From Anaerolineales bacterium (GTDB lineage: Bacteria > Chloroflexota > Anaerolineae > Anaerolineales > Villigracilaceae): a stretch of DNA of 64,000 nt. The position numbers and the translations under genes are program-made. Position 1 is the stretch's first letter; every line of letters begins with the position of its first letter. Below are positions 42,983-51,696 of the stretch, piece after piece. The stretch covers positions 21,277 to 85,276 of the forward strand of contig JAFGMV010000051.1 of assembly GCA_016927315.1 (NCBI GenBank). The letters run 5' to 3'. The notes beneath the pieces were generated by a model. That model worked only from the letters and a program-made list of their open reading frames with translations, ran no database searches and was not told where the DNA came from.

Positions 42983-44169
42983 TATGCCCCCTTCCGATCT
43001 TTTGAACGGCCAAAATTCAACCAGCCTGGCCGTCTGCCAGCTTTGTTCTCTTTCAATCGCTGCTGAACAATATGGCCAATGGCGTCTTCTGTTAAGGCTG
43101 AATTTTTGACCAGTTCGAGGAACTGCCCGCGCGACAGCGCCAGCAATTCAACCGGCTCATCCTGTGAGGCCCGCACACTTGCAATTGCTTTGCCCCCCTT
43201 CAGCAGTTCAACTTCTCCAAAGAACGCACCGGGACTCAGAGTCGCGGTGATATTCCGTGCATCTTTTCCGCGCCCACTCAGGATGATATCAACACAGCCT
43301 TTCTCGATCATATAGAAAAGCTCTACATGCTGTCCGCAATCGATAATAGTCTCGCCCGGTTGAAAGACCATATACTGACTCTGTTTCGTGACATCCATCA
43401 TCTGGCGGTGCGAAAGCAAGGGCAGGGATTGAGCCACGGCCTCGCTGATCAATTCGCCATCCGACAAGATAATGGTGCGGTCGGTTCTCGCCGTAAGCGA
43501 AGGATCATGGGTAACCATAACAATCGTCTTGCCCTGTTCCACCAGGGCTTCGAATAATTCGATGATGGCAATCGCTGAACGCGAATCCAGGTTACCGGTC
43601 GGCTCATCCGCGACGATCAAAGGCGGATCATTGGCCAGGGCGCGTGCAATCGCAGCGCTTTGCTGCTGTCCGGTTGAAACCGCCAGCGGCAGTTTGCCGG
43701 CATAGTCTTCCAGGCCAACCAGCCGCAGTAAATCCATGGCTCTCGTTTTACGCTCATCGAAGGTATACATGTTGGCATAATCCATCGGCAGCATAACGTT
43801 TTCGAGCAGCGTCAGCATTGGCAGCAGCTGGAAGAATTGGAAAACGATCCCCAGGTTCCGGCCGCGCCAGAGAGAACGCTCACTCTCATTCATTTTGTAC
43901 AGGTTGGTTTCCCCAATGATCACCTGGCCAGAACTGGGATAATCGATCCCCGTTACCATATTGATCAGGGTCGATTTGCCGCTGCCCGACTTGCCAATAA
44001 TCGACACAAACTGGCCGCGCCGGATGGTCAGGTTGACCCCTTTCAGCACAGTGAATTCACCGGCAGCATTCTTAAACGTTTTAATCACATCCTGGACCTG
44101 GATCATCGGGGCTGATAGCTGCCCGTTCGCTGGAAAGGACTGCATCCCTAGAACAGTACTATCCACCAT
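42982..44169 (-). CDS. ABC ATPase with degenerate signature and cNMP-binding domain
   Basis: ATG 44169 (395 aa, [10 protein letters not shown]) has AGGAG 8 nt upstream and overlaps the stop of the upstream ATPase gene by 11 nt. Residues about 20-245 are a LolD/MacB-type ATPase: Walker A GKSGSGKST, Walker B LIVADEP and MVTHDPS. But the signature is VSTGQQQS, not LSGGQQQR. Residues about 265-385 form a cyclic-nucleotide-binding-like domain (FQPGETIIDCGQHVELFYMIEKGCVDIIL, GAFFGEVELLKGGKAIASVRA). This suggests ligand-controlled, possibly regulatory, partnership with the canonical ATPase encoded upstream. Confidence 0.9.
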   Translation of the reverse strand: MVDSTVLGMQSFPANGQLSAPMIQVQDVIKTFKNAAGEFTVLKGVNLTIRRGQFVSIIGKSGSGKSTLINMVTGIDYPSSGQVIIGETNLYKMNESERSLWRGRNLGIVFQFFQLLPMLTLLENVMLPMDYANMYTFDERKTRAMDLLRLVGLEDYAGKLPLAVSTGQQQSAAIARALANDPPLIVADEPTGNLDSRSAIAIIELFEALVEQGKTIVMVTHDPSLTARTDRTIILSDGELISEAVAQSLPLLSHRQMMDVTKQSQYMVFQPGETIIDCGQHVELFYMIEKGCVDIILSGRGKDARNITATLSPGAFFGEVELLKGGKAIASVRASQDEPVELLALSRGQFLELVKNSALTEDAIGHIVQQRLKENKAGRRPGWLNFGRSKDRKGA

Positions 44170-44893
44170 GCGACATCTCCTGCAGTGCATCCTTTGGCAG
44201 TTGATCAACCACTTTCCCATCCGCCAGCAAATAATGACTGTCAAAACGAGGCGCCAGGCTGTTATCGTGCGTTACCATTACAATCGTTTTCCCCTGCTCC
44301 CTGACCAGTTGTGAAAAGACCTCGAAGATATGATCTGCGGTAACCGAGTCCAGACTGCCGGTCGGCTCATCTGCGCTCAGGATTGGTGGATCATTGGCCA
44401 GGGCTCGGGCTATGGCTACACGCTGCTGCTGTCCTCCGGAGATAAACGCAGGCAGCTTATTGGCGTGTTCCCCCAGCTCAACCAGTTCCAATAATTCCAA
44501 TGCCCGTTTCCGGCTGTAGCGTGGTCGATACATGTCACACAAATCCATGGGCAGCATGACGTTCTCAACCAGGGTCAGCATCGGCAGCAATTGAAAAGAT
44601 TGATACACAACACCCATCGTGCGCCCGCGCCATAAGGCCATATCGTCTTCACTCAACGAATGAACCTCTACCCGGCTGCCATTCGATTGAACAATCACCT
44701 GCCCAGAGGTAAGCCTGTCAACCCCATTGATCATATTCAATAAGGTCGACTTACCCGCACCGGATTTACCAACGATACCAATAAATTCCCCCGCGTTGAT
44801 CTGCGCCGTTATTCCCTTCAGGGCCGTGAAATCTCCGGCCGCAGTCGAATACACTTTTACAACGTCATTCAACTCGATAATTGGCGATTCCAT
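44159..44893 (-). CDS. ABC ATPase, LolD/MacB type
   Basis: The 244-residue ATPase is complete and canonical: Walker [11 protein letters not shown]-loop [20 protein letters not shown], signature [15 protein letters not shown], Walker [13 protein letters not shown] and switch His in MVTHDNS. [16 protein letters not shown] is typical of the LolD/FtsE subgroup that works with FtsX-like permeases. It starts 19 bp after tetR and overlaps the second ATPase gene. Confidence 0.93.
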   Translation of the reverse strand: MESPIIELNDVVKVYSTAAGDFTALKGITAQINAGEFIGIVGKSGAGKSTLLNMINGVDRLTSGQVIVQSNGSRVEVHSLSEDDMALWRGRTMGVVYQSFQLLPMLTLVENVMLPMDLCDMYRPRYSRKRALELLELVELGEHANKLPAFISGGQQQRVAIARALANDPPILSADEPTGSLDSVTADHIFEVFSQLVREQGKTIVMVTHDNSLAPRFDSHYLLADGKVVDQLPKDALQEMSHGG

Positions 44894-44912
44894 TCTTCCT
44901 AAACCTCATATT

Positions 44913-45515
44913 TCACTTTTCATATATTGAGTCCACCAGTAATGATAAATAACGGTCACGAACCTGTTCATTTTCAAATTCCAAACCCATTGGCACCCTG
45001 ATGTGAGGCGTAAGCAGGTTAGGGAAAATGAGCGCACTCATCATCAGCATTATTCGCATGGAAATTTCGGCGTCATCATCGTTTGGCCGTAATACACGCA
45101 CTGTCTCAAGTAACAATTCAATCCATTCTTGTTGAATAAATGAAGCATAAACCTTTAAAATATTCGTTTCCTCAGAATCGTGATCCATGCTCCGGACAAT
45201 AAAGCGTTTGAATAATTCCGGATACAGGATTTCGGTTTCATGAAAAGCCTTGAGGAAATTGAAGAACCTCACTTCTGGGACCTGGTTTTCATCTCTCAAC
45301 TGTACAAACGCGACATCAAAACGACCAGCCAGGTAACCGAGGGCCTCGTCAATCACCCGCTCCTTCGAACCAAAGTGATAATTCACTGCGGCAATATTGA
45401 CTCCGGCCATTGCGGCGATCTTGCGCACCGTCACCTTAGAAATCCCCTCACTATTGATGATCTCCAGCGTTGCCTTGAGGATCTTTTCTTTTGTACTGGT
45501 CGAATTTTCTGCCAT
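44913..45515 (-). CDS. TetR-family transcriptional regulator
   Basis: The 200-residue protein has the TetR helix-turn-helix at residues 10-57 (TKEKILKATLEIINSEGISKVTVRKIAAMAGVNIAAVNYHFGSKERVIDEAL), almost textbook, followed by a variable ligand-binding helical domain. AAAGGAATT is the ribosome site. It is encoded second in the exporter operon, after the Cys-rich membrane protein. It probably binds the palindrome at 46136-46152 and represses its own operon until a substrate of the pump appears. Confidence 0.95.
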   Translation of the reverse strand: MAENSTSTKEKILKATLEIINSEGISKVTVRKIAAMAGVNIAAVNYHFGSKERVIDEALGYLAGRFDVAFVQLRDENQVPEVRFFNFLKAFHETEILYPELFKRFIVRSMDHDSEETNILKVYASFIQQEWIELLLETVRVLRPNDDDAEISMRIMLMMSALIFPNLLTPHIRVPMGLEFENEQVRDRYLSLLVDSIYEK

Positions 45516-45577
45516 AATTCCTTTTCGAAAATATCTTTTCTTTTGTATGGAGCGCCCACTGTCCGGATTAATTCACA

Positions 45578-46108
45578 TTACTTCTGGTGGTCCCGTTTCC
45601 TGTTAATATACGCTTGCAAAGCGGTAGCGCTCTGACCTCCCGGACATACATGACGCGTTGCGCAAACGGGACAAATTAACAGCATAAACAATACTGTATA
45701 AATGATCACAATGCCCATGTAGGCCAGTAAATAAAAAAATCCTGATAAAAACAAAAAGTAAACCGGGAACAGAATAATGCCAAAGAAACTGAGATATGCC
45801 AGATTAAGTGTGAGGTTATATATCCTCTTAGATCGTTTTGTCTTTTTCCACAACCGGGCGATCTGGCTGGAGGGTAAACAAAACCCTCCCACACAGGGTG
45901 CAAACTTCCCGACATATGAGCATTCCCAATATACACATACATAACTCATAAAAAAGGAAACAAAAACAAATAACAGGCAGTACAGGATAAAGAAACCAAT
46001 CCCAACCGTCCACAAATAGGCTGCGATAAGGACATACACAAACAACAATGGGATGGTAAGCAGCCAATACAATCCTTTACGAGGATAAGGCACACATTTC
46101 TCTTCCAT
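45578..46108 (-). CDS. Cysteine-rich polytopic membrane protein of unknown function
   Basis: The 176-residue protein has four to five membrane segments and two external or cytoplasmic cysteine clusters: VYWECSYVGKFAPCVGGFC and CPVCATRHVCPGG. The latter could bind a metal or form disulfides. I know of no named family. It is the first gene behind the operator and promoter of the exporter operon, 62 bp before tetR, so it may sense or process the pump substrate. Confidence 0.7.
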   Translation of the reverse strand: MEEKCVPYPRKGLYWLLTIPLLFVYVLIAAYLWTVGIGFFILYCLLFVFVSFFMSYVCVYWECSYVGKFAPCVGGFCLPSSQIARLWKKTKRSKRIYNLTLNLAYLSFFGIILFPVYFLFLSGFFYLLAYMGIVIIYTVLFMLLICPVCATRHVCPGGQSATALQAYINRKRDHQK

Positions 46109-46135
46109 GGTATTTTCTCCTGGAAACCAGCACTA

Positions 46136-46152
46136 TTCAAACATTGTTTGAA
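46136..46152. promoter_or_regulatory. Palindromic operator, probable TetR site
   Basis: TTCAAACATTGTTTGAA has two perfect 8-bp arms around one central base. It begins right behind the predicted start of transcription of the exporter operon, where a bound repressor would block the polymerase. The TetR gene in the same operon is the natural candidate. Confidence 0.75.
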
Positions 46153-46161
46153 ACGGTGTTT

Positions 46162-46190
46162 AGTTTACTCTAGAGGAGAACACCTGTCAA
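46162..46190 (-). promoter_or_regulatory. Strong sigma-70 promoter of the exporter operon
   Basis: On the minus strand: TTGACA (46190-46185, perfect), a 17-bp spacer and TAAACT (46167-46162). Transcription would begin near 46155, immediately before the operator. Confidence 0.75.
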
Positions 46191-46315
46191 GAGAATACAG
46201 ACCGGCTTTCGAGAATGCAAAGAAAATCAGTGGTAAGAACAGGCAACGATTCATCGTCAGCATGGTATGATCTAGGATAGAATTCACAAGCAAAAAGGAT
46301 TGGGCCAATATCGCA

Positions 46316-46930
46316 ATGGGAAAATCTGCTCAACTCACATTTAACGATCCGGCGCCAGACTTGAGTTTGCTGGACGTCAAAGGGAAAGAAATCAAACTCT
46401 CCAAACTATGGAAAAAAAAGCCGCTGGTACTGGCCTTTACGCGCCATTTTGGTTGTCCACAATGCAAAGAGATGACCGACCAGTTGGTAACGATAAAACC
46501 CGAACTTGAAAAACAAGGGTTGAACCTGGCTGTCATCACCCAGGGCACGCTCGAACAGGCAAAAGCTTTCTGTAAGGAAAGAGCTCCGGGGGTATACTGC
46601 CTGTCAGATCCCGACCGGCGGGCATATCGGGCTTATGGCCTGGAGCGCGGTTCTCTTTATCAGACCCTGTTATCGCCCCACATCTGGAGGTCAAATAAAA
46701 AACTGAAAGAAATCCGGGGCTGGAAACCGGAGTCTCCCCCAAAAGGTCAGGATGCCTTTGTTATGTCTGGGACTTTCATTGTTGGCACAGACGGCTTGAT
46801 CCGGATGCCGTATTATTACGAGGATATTGCCGACCACCCGCCGGTAGAACTGCTGTTAAAAGGCCTGCTGGGGATGGACTGGAACCAGCCGCTGGAAGGG
46901 CCGCTCATTCCTGAGAACGGGGAAGAATAA
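46316..46930 (+). CDS. Peroxiredoxin-like (PRX-like2) protein
   Basis: The 204-residue protein has the AhpC/TSA type thioredoxin fold: FNDPAPDLSLLDVKGKEIKLSKLW, then LAFTRHFGCPQCKEMTDQL with a CxxC, LSDPDRRAYRAYGL and a C-terminal GTFIVGTDGLIRMPYYYEDIADHPP typical of the PRX-like2/AAED1 group. The role is thiol-disulfide or peroxide chemistry; the substrate is unknown. The next gene (permease) starts 3 bp after its stop, so it may be in an operon with that ABC transporter. Confidence 0.85.
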   Translation: MGKSAQLTFNDPAPDLSLLDVKGKEIKLSKLWKKKPLVLAFTRHFGCPQCKEMTDQLVTIKPELEKQGLNLAVITQGTLEQAKAFCKERAPGVYCLSDPDRRAYRAYGLERGSLYQTLLSPHIWRSNKKLKEIRGWKPESPPKGQDAFVMSGTFIVGTDGLIRMPYYYEDIADHPPVELLLKGLLGMDWNQPLEGPLIPENGEE

Positions 46931-46933
46931 ACA

Positions 46934-48103
46934 ATGAACATCATCAAATCATTTACCCTGGCCACCTACCTGGCCTTTAAGGAAGTGATCCGCAACCTGG
47001 GGCGCTTCATGCTCGTCAGCCTCGTCATTGCCCTGATCACCCTGCTGGTGCTGTTCATTGCAGCCCTGGGTGAAGGGCTTGGGAATTCCAACCGCCAGTA
47101 CGTATCAAACCTGGACGCCGACCTGCTTGTCTACCGGGAAAAGGCCGACCTGGTTATCCCGTCCAGCCGCGTCAACCGGGCCGACTCCCGCACACTGCGC
47201 CGGGTCGAGGGGGTTACGGATGCCGGGATCATTGCCACATCCAATACCACCATATTACTCCCTGATGAAGTGCTCAAGGTGTCGTTGATCGGGATAGAAT
47301 CCGGGCATCCCGGAAGCCCCGGCATCGAACAGGGTCGCAATCTGGGCAGTGAACTAGCCCAGGAAGTAATTGTAGATCGTAATGTGCTCCTGCGGTCAGA
47401 TATACAGCTTGGAGACCGGATAACGGTCCGGTCAACACAGGGGACCGAGGATAAAACTTACGAACTCAAGGTTGTTGGCGTTACAGATGGACAATTGTAT
47501 ACCTTCCAGCCATCGATATTCGTCACTTTCTCAAACTGGGATGAGATCAGGACCAAGTCTGATACCGAGTTGGGAAAAGCCAGCACGACTGTCAATGTGA
47601 TCGCCGTCAAGGCAGAAGATCCCAACCAGATCGAAACGATCAAAGAAAATATCAGCACCAGAGTTGAAAACATTGAGGTTACCGATATAAAAACGGCCAT
47701 CGAAAATATACCGGGATACAGCGCACAGCAAACCACTGTTCAGACACAGGCTGTCTTTACCTTGCTGATTGGGATACTGGTCATTGGTGGTTTTTTCCAG
47801 ATCCAGATTCTGCAAAAGGTCCCACAGATCGGTGTGCTTAAAGCCATCGGGGCTGAAAACTTCATGGTCGGCATCTCTGCCGTCATCCAGATCATTATCG
47901 TAACCGTGATTGGGGTTGCCATTGGGGGCGGGTTGTCCTATCTCTTTTCACTCAGTTTCCCTCCAACCGTGCCAATTGTCTTTAACGGCGTTTCTTCGCT
48001 GATAGCCATCGCGGCACTGCTGCTGATCGGACCGATTGGCGGAATGGTATCCATTATTTATGCGGTACGCATCGAACCGCTTAAAGCCCTGCGCCTTTCA
48101 TAG
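46934..48103 (+). CDS. FtsX/DevC-like ABC exporter permease
   Basis: The 389-residue protein has the single-module layout of FtsX/DevC: a first membrane segment (residues about 20-45), an external MacB-type domain (VYREKADLVIPSSRV ... LPDEVLKVSLIGIE), then three membrane segments at the C-terminal end, with QKVPQIGVLKAIGA as the ATPase coupling region and a typical last segment ending RIEPLKALR. It pairs with the ATPase encoded 9 bp downstream. Substrate unknown. Confidence 0.9.
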   Translation: MNIIKSFTLATYLAFKEVIRNLGRFMLVSLVIALITLLVLFIAALGEGLGNSNRQYVSNLDADLLVYREKADLVIPSSRVNRADSRTLRRVEGVTDAGIIATSNTTILLPDEVLKVSLIGIESGHPGSPGIEQGRNLGSELAQEVIVDRNVLLRSDIQLGDRITVRSTQGTEDKTYELKVVGVTDGQLYTFQPSIFVTFSNWDEIRTKSDTELGKASTTVNVIAVKAEDPNQIETIKENISTRVENIEVTDIKTAIENIPGYSAQQTTVQTQAVFTLLIGILVIGGFFQIQILQKVPQIGVLKAIGAENFMVGISAVIQIIIVTVIGVAIGGGLSYLFSLSFPPTVPIVFNGVSSLIAIAALLLIGPIGGMVSIIYAVRIEPLKALRLS

Positions 48104-48112
48104 GAGAATGAC

Positions 48113-48838
48113 ATGAGCAGCGCCGCCCTTGAGGTAAACAACATCACAAAGATCTTCCAGAGTGAAGCAGGCCAGATCAAAGCCGTTGACAACGTGTCGT
48201 TCCAGGTGAAGTCAGGAGAATTTGTCGCCCTGGTAGGCCCCAGCGGGTCTGGGAAAACCACCATGCTCTCAATCCTGGCCGCTCTGCTTTCACCCAGCGA
48301 GGGACAAATCCTGATCGATGGCCGGGACCTGTCCAGGATGAACGAGACAAAACGGGTCGCCCTGCGTCGTGAAAAGATCGGCTTCACCTTTCAATCCAAT
48401 AACCTGATCCCGTATCTGTCGGCTGCAGAGAACGTGGAACTGATGCTGCGGTTGAACGGGCGGCTGGGTCGCGCCGGCAAGGTTCGTTCGCGGGAATTAC
48501 TTGCTCGCCTGGGGCTTGGAGACCGCTTGAATAACCTGCCGGCACAAATGTCTGGCGGCCAGCAGCAGCGCGTCGCCATTGCCCGAGCCCTGATCCACAA
48601 CCCGGCTGTAGTATTGGCTGACGAACCAACCGCCAGCCTGGATACGGAACGTGCATACCAGGTTGTAAAAACCTTTGCCGCCCTGATCCATGAAAACGAT
48701 CGCGCGGGTATCATGGTTACTCACGATTTGCGCATGATCCAATATACCGACCGGGTGCTTCAAATGCAGGACGGTAAACTTGTAAAAATCTATAAAACAC
48801 GTTCCGAGATCGAGCGGCTGGCTGGAATAAAAGGATAA
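48113..48838 (+). CDS. ABC ATPase paired with the FtsX/DevC permease
   Basis: The 241-residue ATPase shows Walker [10 protein letters not shown], a Q-loop ([22 protein letters not shown]), signature [15 protein letters not shown], Walker [13 protein letters not shown] and the switch His in VTHDLRM. It is of the LolD/DevA type. With the permease before it, it forms a complete transporter distinct from the minus-strand exporter at 40-46 kb. Confidence 0.93.
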   Translation: MSSAALEVNNITKIFQSEAGQIKAVDNVSFQVKSGEFVALVGPSGSGKTTMLSILAALLSPSEGQILIDGRDLSRMNETKRVALRREKIGFTFQSNNLIPYLSAAENVELMLRLNGRLGRAGKVRSRELLARLGLGDRLNNLPAQMSGGQQQRVAIARALIHNPAVVLADEPTASLDTERAYQVVKTFAALIHENDRAGIMVTHDLRMIQYTDRVLQMQDGKLVKIYKTRSEIERLAGIKG

Positions 48839-48843
48839 ACAAT

Positions 48844-49245
48844 ATGGAAGCACGCATCAGCATCATCACCTTGGGCGTCAGCAACCTGCAAAAAGCAATC
48901 CACTTCTATCGGGCGGGACTCGGCCTGCCAACCAATTTTAAAGAAGGGGAAGGCATTGCTTTTTTCCAGCTAGAAGGGACCTGGCTGGCGCTCTATCCAT
49001 ACGAAGCCCTGGCCGAAGACGCCGCCCTCCCCCCCGATCGGGGTCGTTTTGGCGGATTTACGCTGGCCTATAACGTTCACACGAAAGAGGCAGCGAATGC
49101 GGTTATTGCCCAGGCTTTGGAAGCGGGTGCGAAACTTCTCAAACCGGCTGCTGATACCTTTTGGGGCGGGTATTCGGGTTACTTTGCCGACCCGGATGGC
49201 CATCCCTGGGAAGTAGCCTGGAACCCTTTCTTCCCCCTGGACTGA
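48844..49245 (+). CDS. Glyoxalase/VOC superfamily protein
   Basis: The 133-residue protein is one VOC module: ARISIITLGVSNLQKAIHFYRAGLGLP, then a central GTWLALYP, and the C-terminal GYSGYFADPDGHPWEVAWNPFF with DPDGHPWE as the conserved metal-end motif. Families of this type include glyoxalase, dioxygenases and fosfomycin-resistance-like proteins; the reaction is not predictable. It follows the ATPase gene by 5 bp. Confidence 0.9.
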   Translation: MEARISIITLGVSNLQKAIHFYRAGLGLPTNFKEGEGIAFFQLEGTWLALYPYEALAEDAALPPDRGRFGGFTLAYNVHTKEAANAVIAQALEAGAKLLKPAADTFWGGYSGYFADPDGHPWEVAWNPFFPLD

Positions 49246-49417
49246 AACAGGCTGCCCAGGTAGTTATCACATCCCGGACAGGCATGAGGACTTTTCAACC
49301 ACCATGTAATCTCCCTGCTGCCGGCTGAAAGCTGAGATGGGTCACACCCTTCAATGGGATTTTAACCATCCACGCTAGCTGTTCCAGGGCAGCGCAAAGA
49401 AAGCGAGGATCCTGCCT

Positions 49418-49483
49418 GGCTGCTAAAAGCAGCCCGCAGAAAATCTGCCTGGCCGTGTTATACTAGCCCAGATTTATAAATCT
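49418..49483 (+). promoter_or_regulatory. upp leader: hairpin, -10 box and palindrome at the ribosome site
   Basis: GGCTGC TAAAA GCAGCC (49418-49434) forms a hairpin that may close the previous operon. A TATACT box (49459-49464) with an upstream TG gives an extended -10. AGATTTATAAATCT (49470-49483) is a perfect palindrome touching the GGAGG ribosome site, so it could hide it. No named riboswitch was recognised in 49246-49493. Confidence 0.45.
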
Positions 49484-49493
49484 GGAGGCTAAA

Positions 49494-50120
49494 ATGTCCA
49501 ATGTCTTCGCTTCAGCCCATCCCCTGGTTGCCCATAAACTCTCCCGCATGCGCAGTATCGATACCAGCCCGAAAAAATTTCGCGAGCTGGTTAGAGAGAT
49601 TGCGGCGCTGCTGGCTTACGAAGCCACATCCGACCTGGTAGTAGTCCCGACAGAAATAGAGACTCCCCTGACGACAACCACTGGATCTGAGCTGCAGGAA
49701 AAAATCGGACTGGTCCCCATTCTGCGAGCCGGGCTTGGAATGGTAGAAGGTATTTGGGAGTTGATGCCTACCGCCGAAGTCTGGCACATTGGGCTCTACC
49801 GTGACGAGCAGACCCTGCGCCCGGTCGAATATTACAACAAACTACCCCTTGAGCCAACTGTATCTGTCTGCCTGATCCTGGACCCTATGCTGGCAACCGG
49901 CGGATCGGCGGTTGCGACGGCTGATATTTTAAAACGCTGGGGAGTGAAGAAAGTGAAATTTGTTGGCCTGATCGGCTCCCCGGAAGGGATTCAGGCTATG
50001 CAGCAGGCACACCCCGACATCCCGATTCACCTGGCCGCGATTGATGATCACCTGAATGAAGTCGGCTACATCGTTCCCGGGCTGGGAGATGCAGGTGACC
50101 GGCAGTTTGGAACCGCCTGA
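49494..50120 (+). CDS. upp: Uracil phosphoribosyltransferase
   Basis: The 208-residue enzyme joins uracil with PRPP to UMP. The PRPP motif is [13 protein letters not shown] (about 128-140). Other hallmarks are [42 protein letters not shown] and the uracil-binding C-terminus [15 protein letters not shown]. The length is normal. Together with pyrimidine-nucleoside phosphorylase at 21764-23059 it completes a uracil salvage route. Confidence 0.97.
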   Translation: MSNVFASAHPLVAHKLSRMRSIDTSPKKFRELVREIAALLAYEATSDLVVVPTEIETPLTTTTGSELQEKIGLVPILRAGLGMVEGIWELMPTAEVWHIGLYRDEQTLRPVEYYNKLPLEPTVSVCLILDPMLATGGSAVATADILKRWGVKKVKFVGLIGSPEGIQAMQQAHPDIPIHLAAIDDHLNEVGYIVPGLGDAGDRQFGTA

Positions 50121-50147
50121 CTTATTCATCTCTTGATAGAGGCAACC

Positions 50148-50699
50148 ATGTTCTGGAAATGGATCACCTTTGCGGCTGCCAGCCTTGTCTTGATCGTAAT
50201 TTCGGCGGCTTCACTGGTGAAGCCGCGTTCACATGGCTTTTACCGTTTCTTTGCCTGGGAAAGCATCGCCGGACTTTTCATCCTGAACATTGATCACTGG
50301 CTCTCCAATCCTTTTTCGTGGTATCAGATCATTGCCTGGACACTACTTTTCCTTTCCATTGTTCCGGTTGTCTGGGGCGCGATACTCTTAAAGGAGAGAG
50401 GCCGGCCAACCAAAGAGCGGAACGACGAAACCCTGATTGCGTTCGAAAAAACAACCCAACTCGTGACCACGGGTATCTACAAATATATCCGCCATCCGCT
50501 GTATAGTTCTCTCCTGCTGCTGGCCTGGGGAATATTTTTTAAACTTCCCTCCTGGCCCGGGATCCTGCTGGCCGCGGCGGCCACAGTATTTCTCTTGTTT
50601 ACCGCACAGGCCGATGAAGAGGAATGCAGGCAATACTTTGGCGCCAGATATGAAGCATATATGCAGCAAACCACCCGCTTTATTCCATTTCTGTTCTAG
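50148..50699 (+). CDS. Isoprenylcysteine methyltransferase-like membrane protein
   Basis: ATG 50148 (183 aa, MFWKWITFAA) has AGAGG upstream; TTG 50133 lies in frame but too early. It has four to five membrane segments and the ICMT/PEMT-type motif YKYIRHPLYSSLLLLAWG near residue 110, plus ADEEECRQYFGARYEAYMQ with the conserved Glu-Glu. The family methylates carboxyl or amino groups of lipids or proteins using S-adenosylmethionine. The substrate is not known. Confidence 0.8.
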   Translation: MFWKWITFAAASLVLIVISAASLVKPRSHGFYRFFAWESIAGLFILNIDHWLSNPFSWYQIIAWTLLFLSIVPVVWGAILLKERGRPTKERNDETLIAFEKTTQLVTTGIYKYIRHPLYSSLLLLAWGIFFKLPSWPGILLAAAATVFLLFTAQADEEECRQYFGARYEAYMQQTTRFIPFLF

Positions 50700-50709
50700 G
50701 AATTGATCG

Positions 50710-51012
50710 ATGAACATTATTCTTGACCTGACAATCGTACCGATGGGCGTCGGGCTTTCACTATCGGGTTACGTAGCAACCTGCCAGCGTATTCTGAAAG
50801 AAGCCGGGCTGAAACATACACTGCATGCAAACGGTACCAACATCGAAGGTGATTGGGATGCAGTGTTTGCAGCGGTTAAACGCTGCCACCAGGAACTGCA
50901 CCGCATGGGCGTCAATCGCATCCACACAGACATTCGCCTCGGTACCAGAATCGATAAATCTCAAACGATGGCTGACAAGTTAAAAAGCGTAAAGGAGAAG
51001 CTTCGAGAATGA
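50710..51012 (+). CDS. MTH1187-family thiamine-binding protein (DUF77)
   Basis: The 100-residue protein resembles the MTH1187/YkoF-like family: DLTIVPMGVGLSLSGYVATCQRILKEAGL, LHANGTNIEGDWDAVFAAVKRCHQELHRMG and RIHTDIRLGTRID. Members are small alpha-beta proteins that bind thiamine or a pyrimidine. It overlaps the following HAD gene by 4 nt. Confidence 0.88.
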   Translation: MNIILDLTIVPMGVGLSLSGYVATCQRILKEAGLKHTLHANGTNIEGDWDAVFAAVKRCHQELHRMGVNRIHTDIRLGTRIDKSQTMADKLKSVKEKLRE

Positions 51013-51695
51013 ATTACAAATGGCTGTTATTCGATGCGGACAACACACTTTTCGACTACGACAAAGCGGAAGAGAGCGCCCTGGCGGCATCCTGCCGGAT
51101 ATTTGACCTCCCCTGCCCGCCTGAAATAGCAGAAGCATACCGGGAAATCAATGACAACCTCTGGCGGCTGTTCGAATTGGGGAAGATCGATATCCCTACC
51201 CTGCAACTGAAGCGTTTTGAGTTGTTATTTGAAAGGTTTGGAAAAACGGTGCAGGCACAGGCTTTCAGCGATACCTACCTCGAAAACCTTGGCAACCAGA
51301 CCCACCTGATCAAAAACGCACTTGAACTTGTAAAAACCCTTTACCAGACCCACAAGCTGGCGCTGATAACAAATGGGATTGCAACAGTCCAGCGATCCCG
51401 GTTGGACCAATCGTCATTAAAGCCATATTTCCCGGTTGTCACGATTTCAGACGATGTGGGCGTATCGAAACCTGACCCCGCCATCTTTGAGGCGGCTTTC
51501 GAACAGATGAATTACCCGGATAAGATTGACGTGCTGATGATCGGGGACAGCCTGACATCTGACATGGCTGGCGCCAATAATTATGGTATTGATGCCTGCT
51601 GGTTCAATCCCCACAACCACCGTCCTGATCCAGGGATACGCCTGGATTACGAAATACAATCGCTGAAAGAAATAATTGAAATCGTCTGGTATTGA
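51009..51695 (+). CDS. HAD-type noncanonical nucleotidase (YjjG-like)
   Basis: The 228-residue protein has HAD motif I DADNTLFDY (nucleophile Asp near residue 8), motif II in LALITNG, and motif IV MIGDSLTSDMAGA. The cap and the overall length fit YjjG-like pyrimidine 5'-nucleotidases, which clear noncanonical nucleotides. The pyrimidine theme matches upp nearby. Confidence 0.9.
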   Translation: MNYKWLLFDADNTLFDYDKAEESALAASCRIFDLPCPPEIAEAYREINDNLWRLFELGKIDIPTLQLKRFELLFERFGKTVQAQAFSDTYLENLGNQTHLIKNALELVKTLYQTHKLALITNGIATVQRSRLDQSSLKPYFPVVTISDDVGVSKPDPAIFEAAFEQMNYPDKIDVLMIGDSLTSDMAGANNYGIDACWFNPHNHRPDPGIRLDYEIQSLKEIIEIVWY

Positions 51696-51696
51696 A

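Noticed and set aside
49330..49400. A TPP-riboswitch-like run (CTGAGA followed by ACCC) upstream of upp
   Set aside because: CTGAGA and a few neighbours are present, but the other conserved part (the CCTGATC and GCG-AGG type blocks) is missing or scrambled; the downstream first gene is upp, not a thiamine gene. The thiamine-binding family gene is the third one and does not rescue it.
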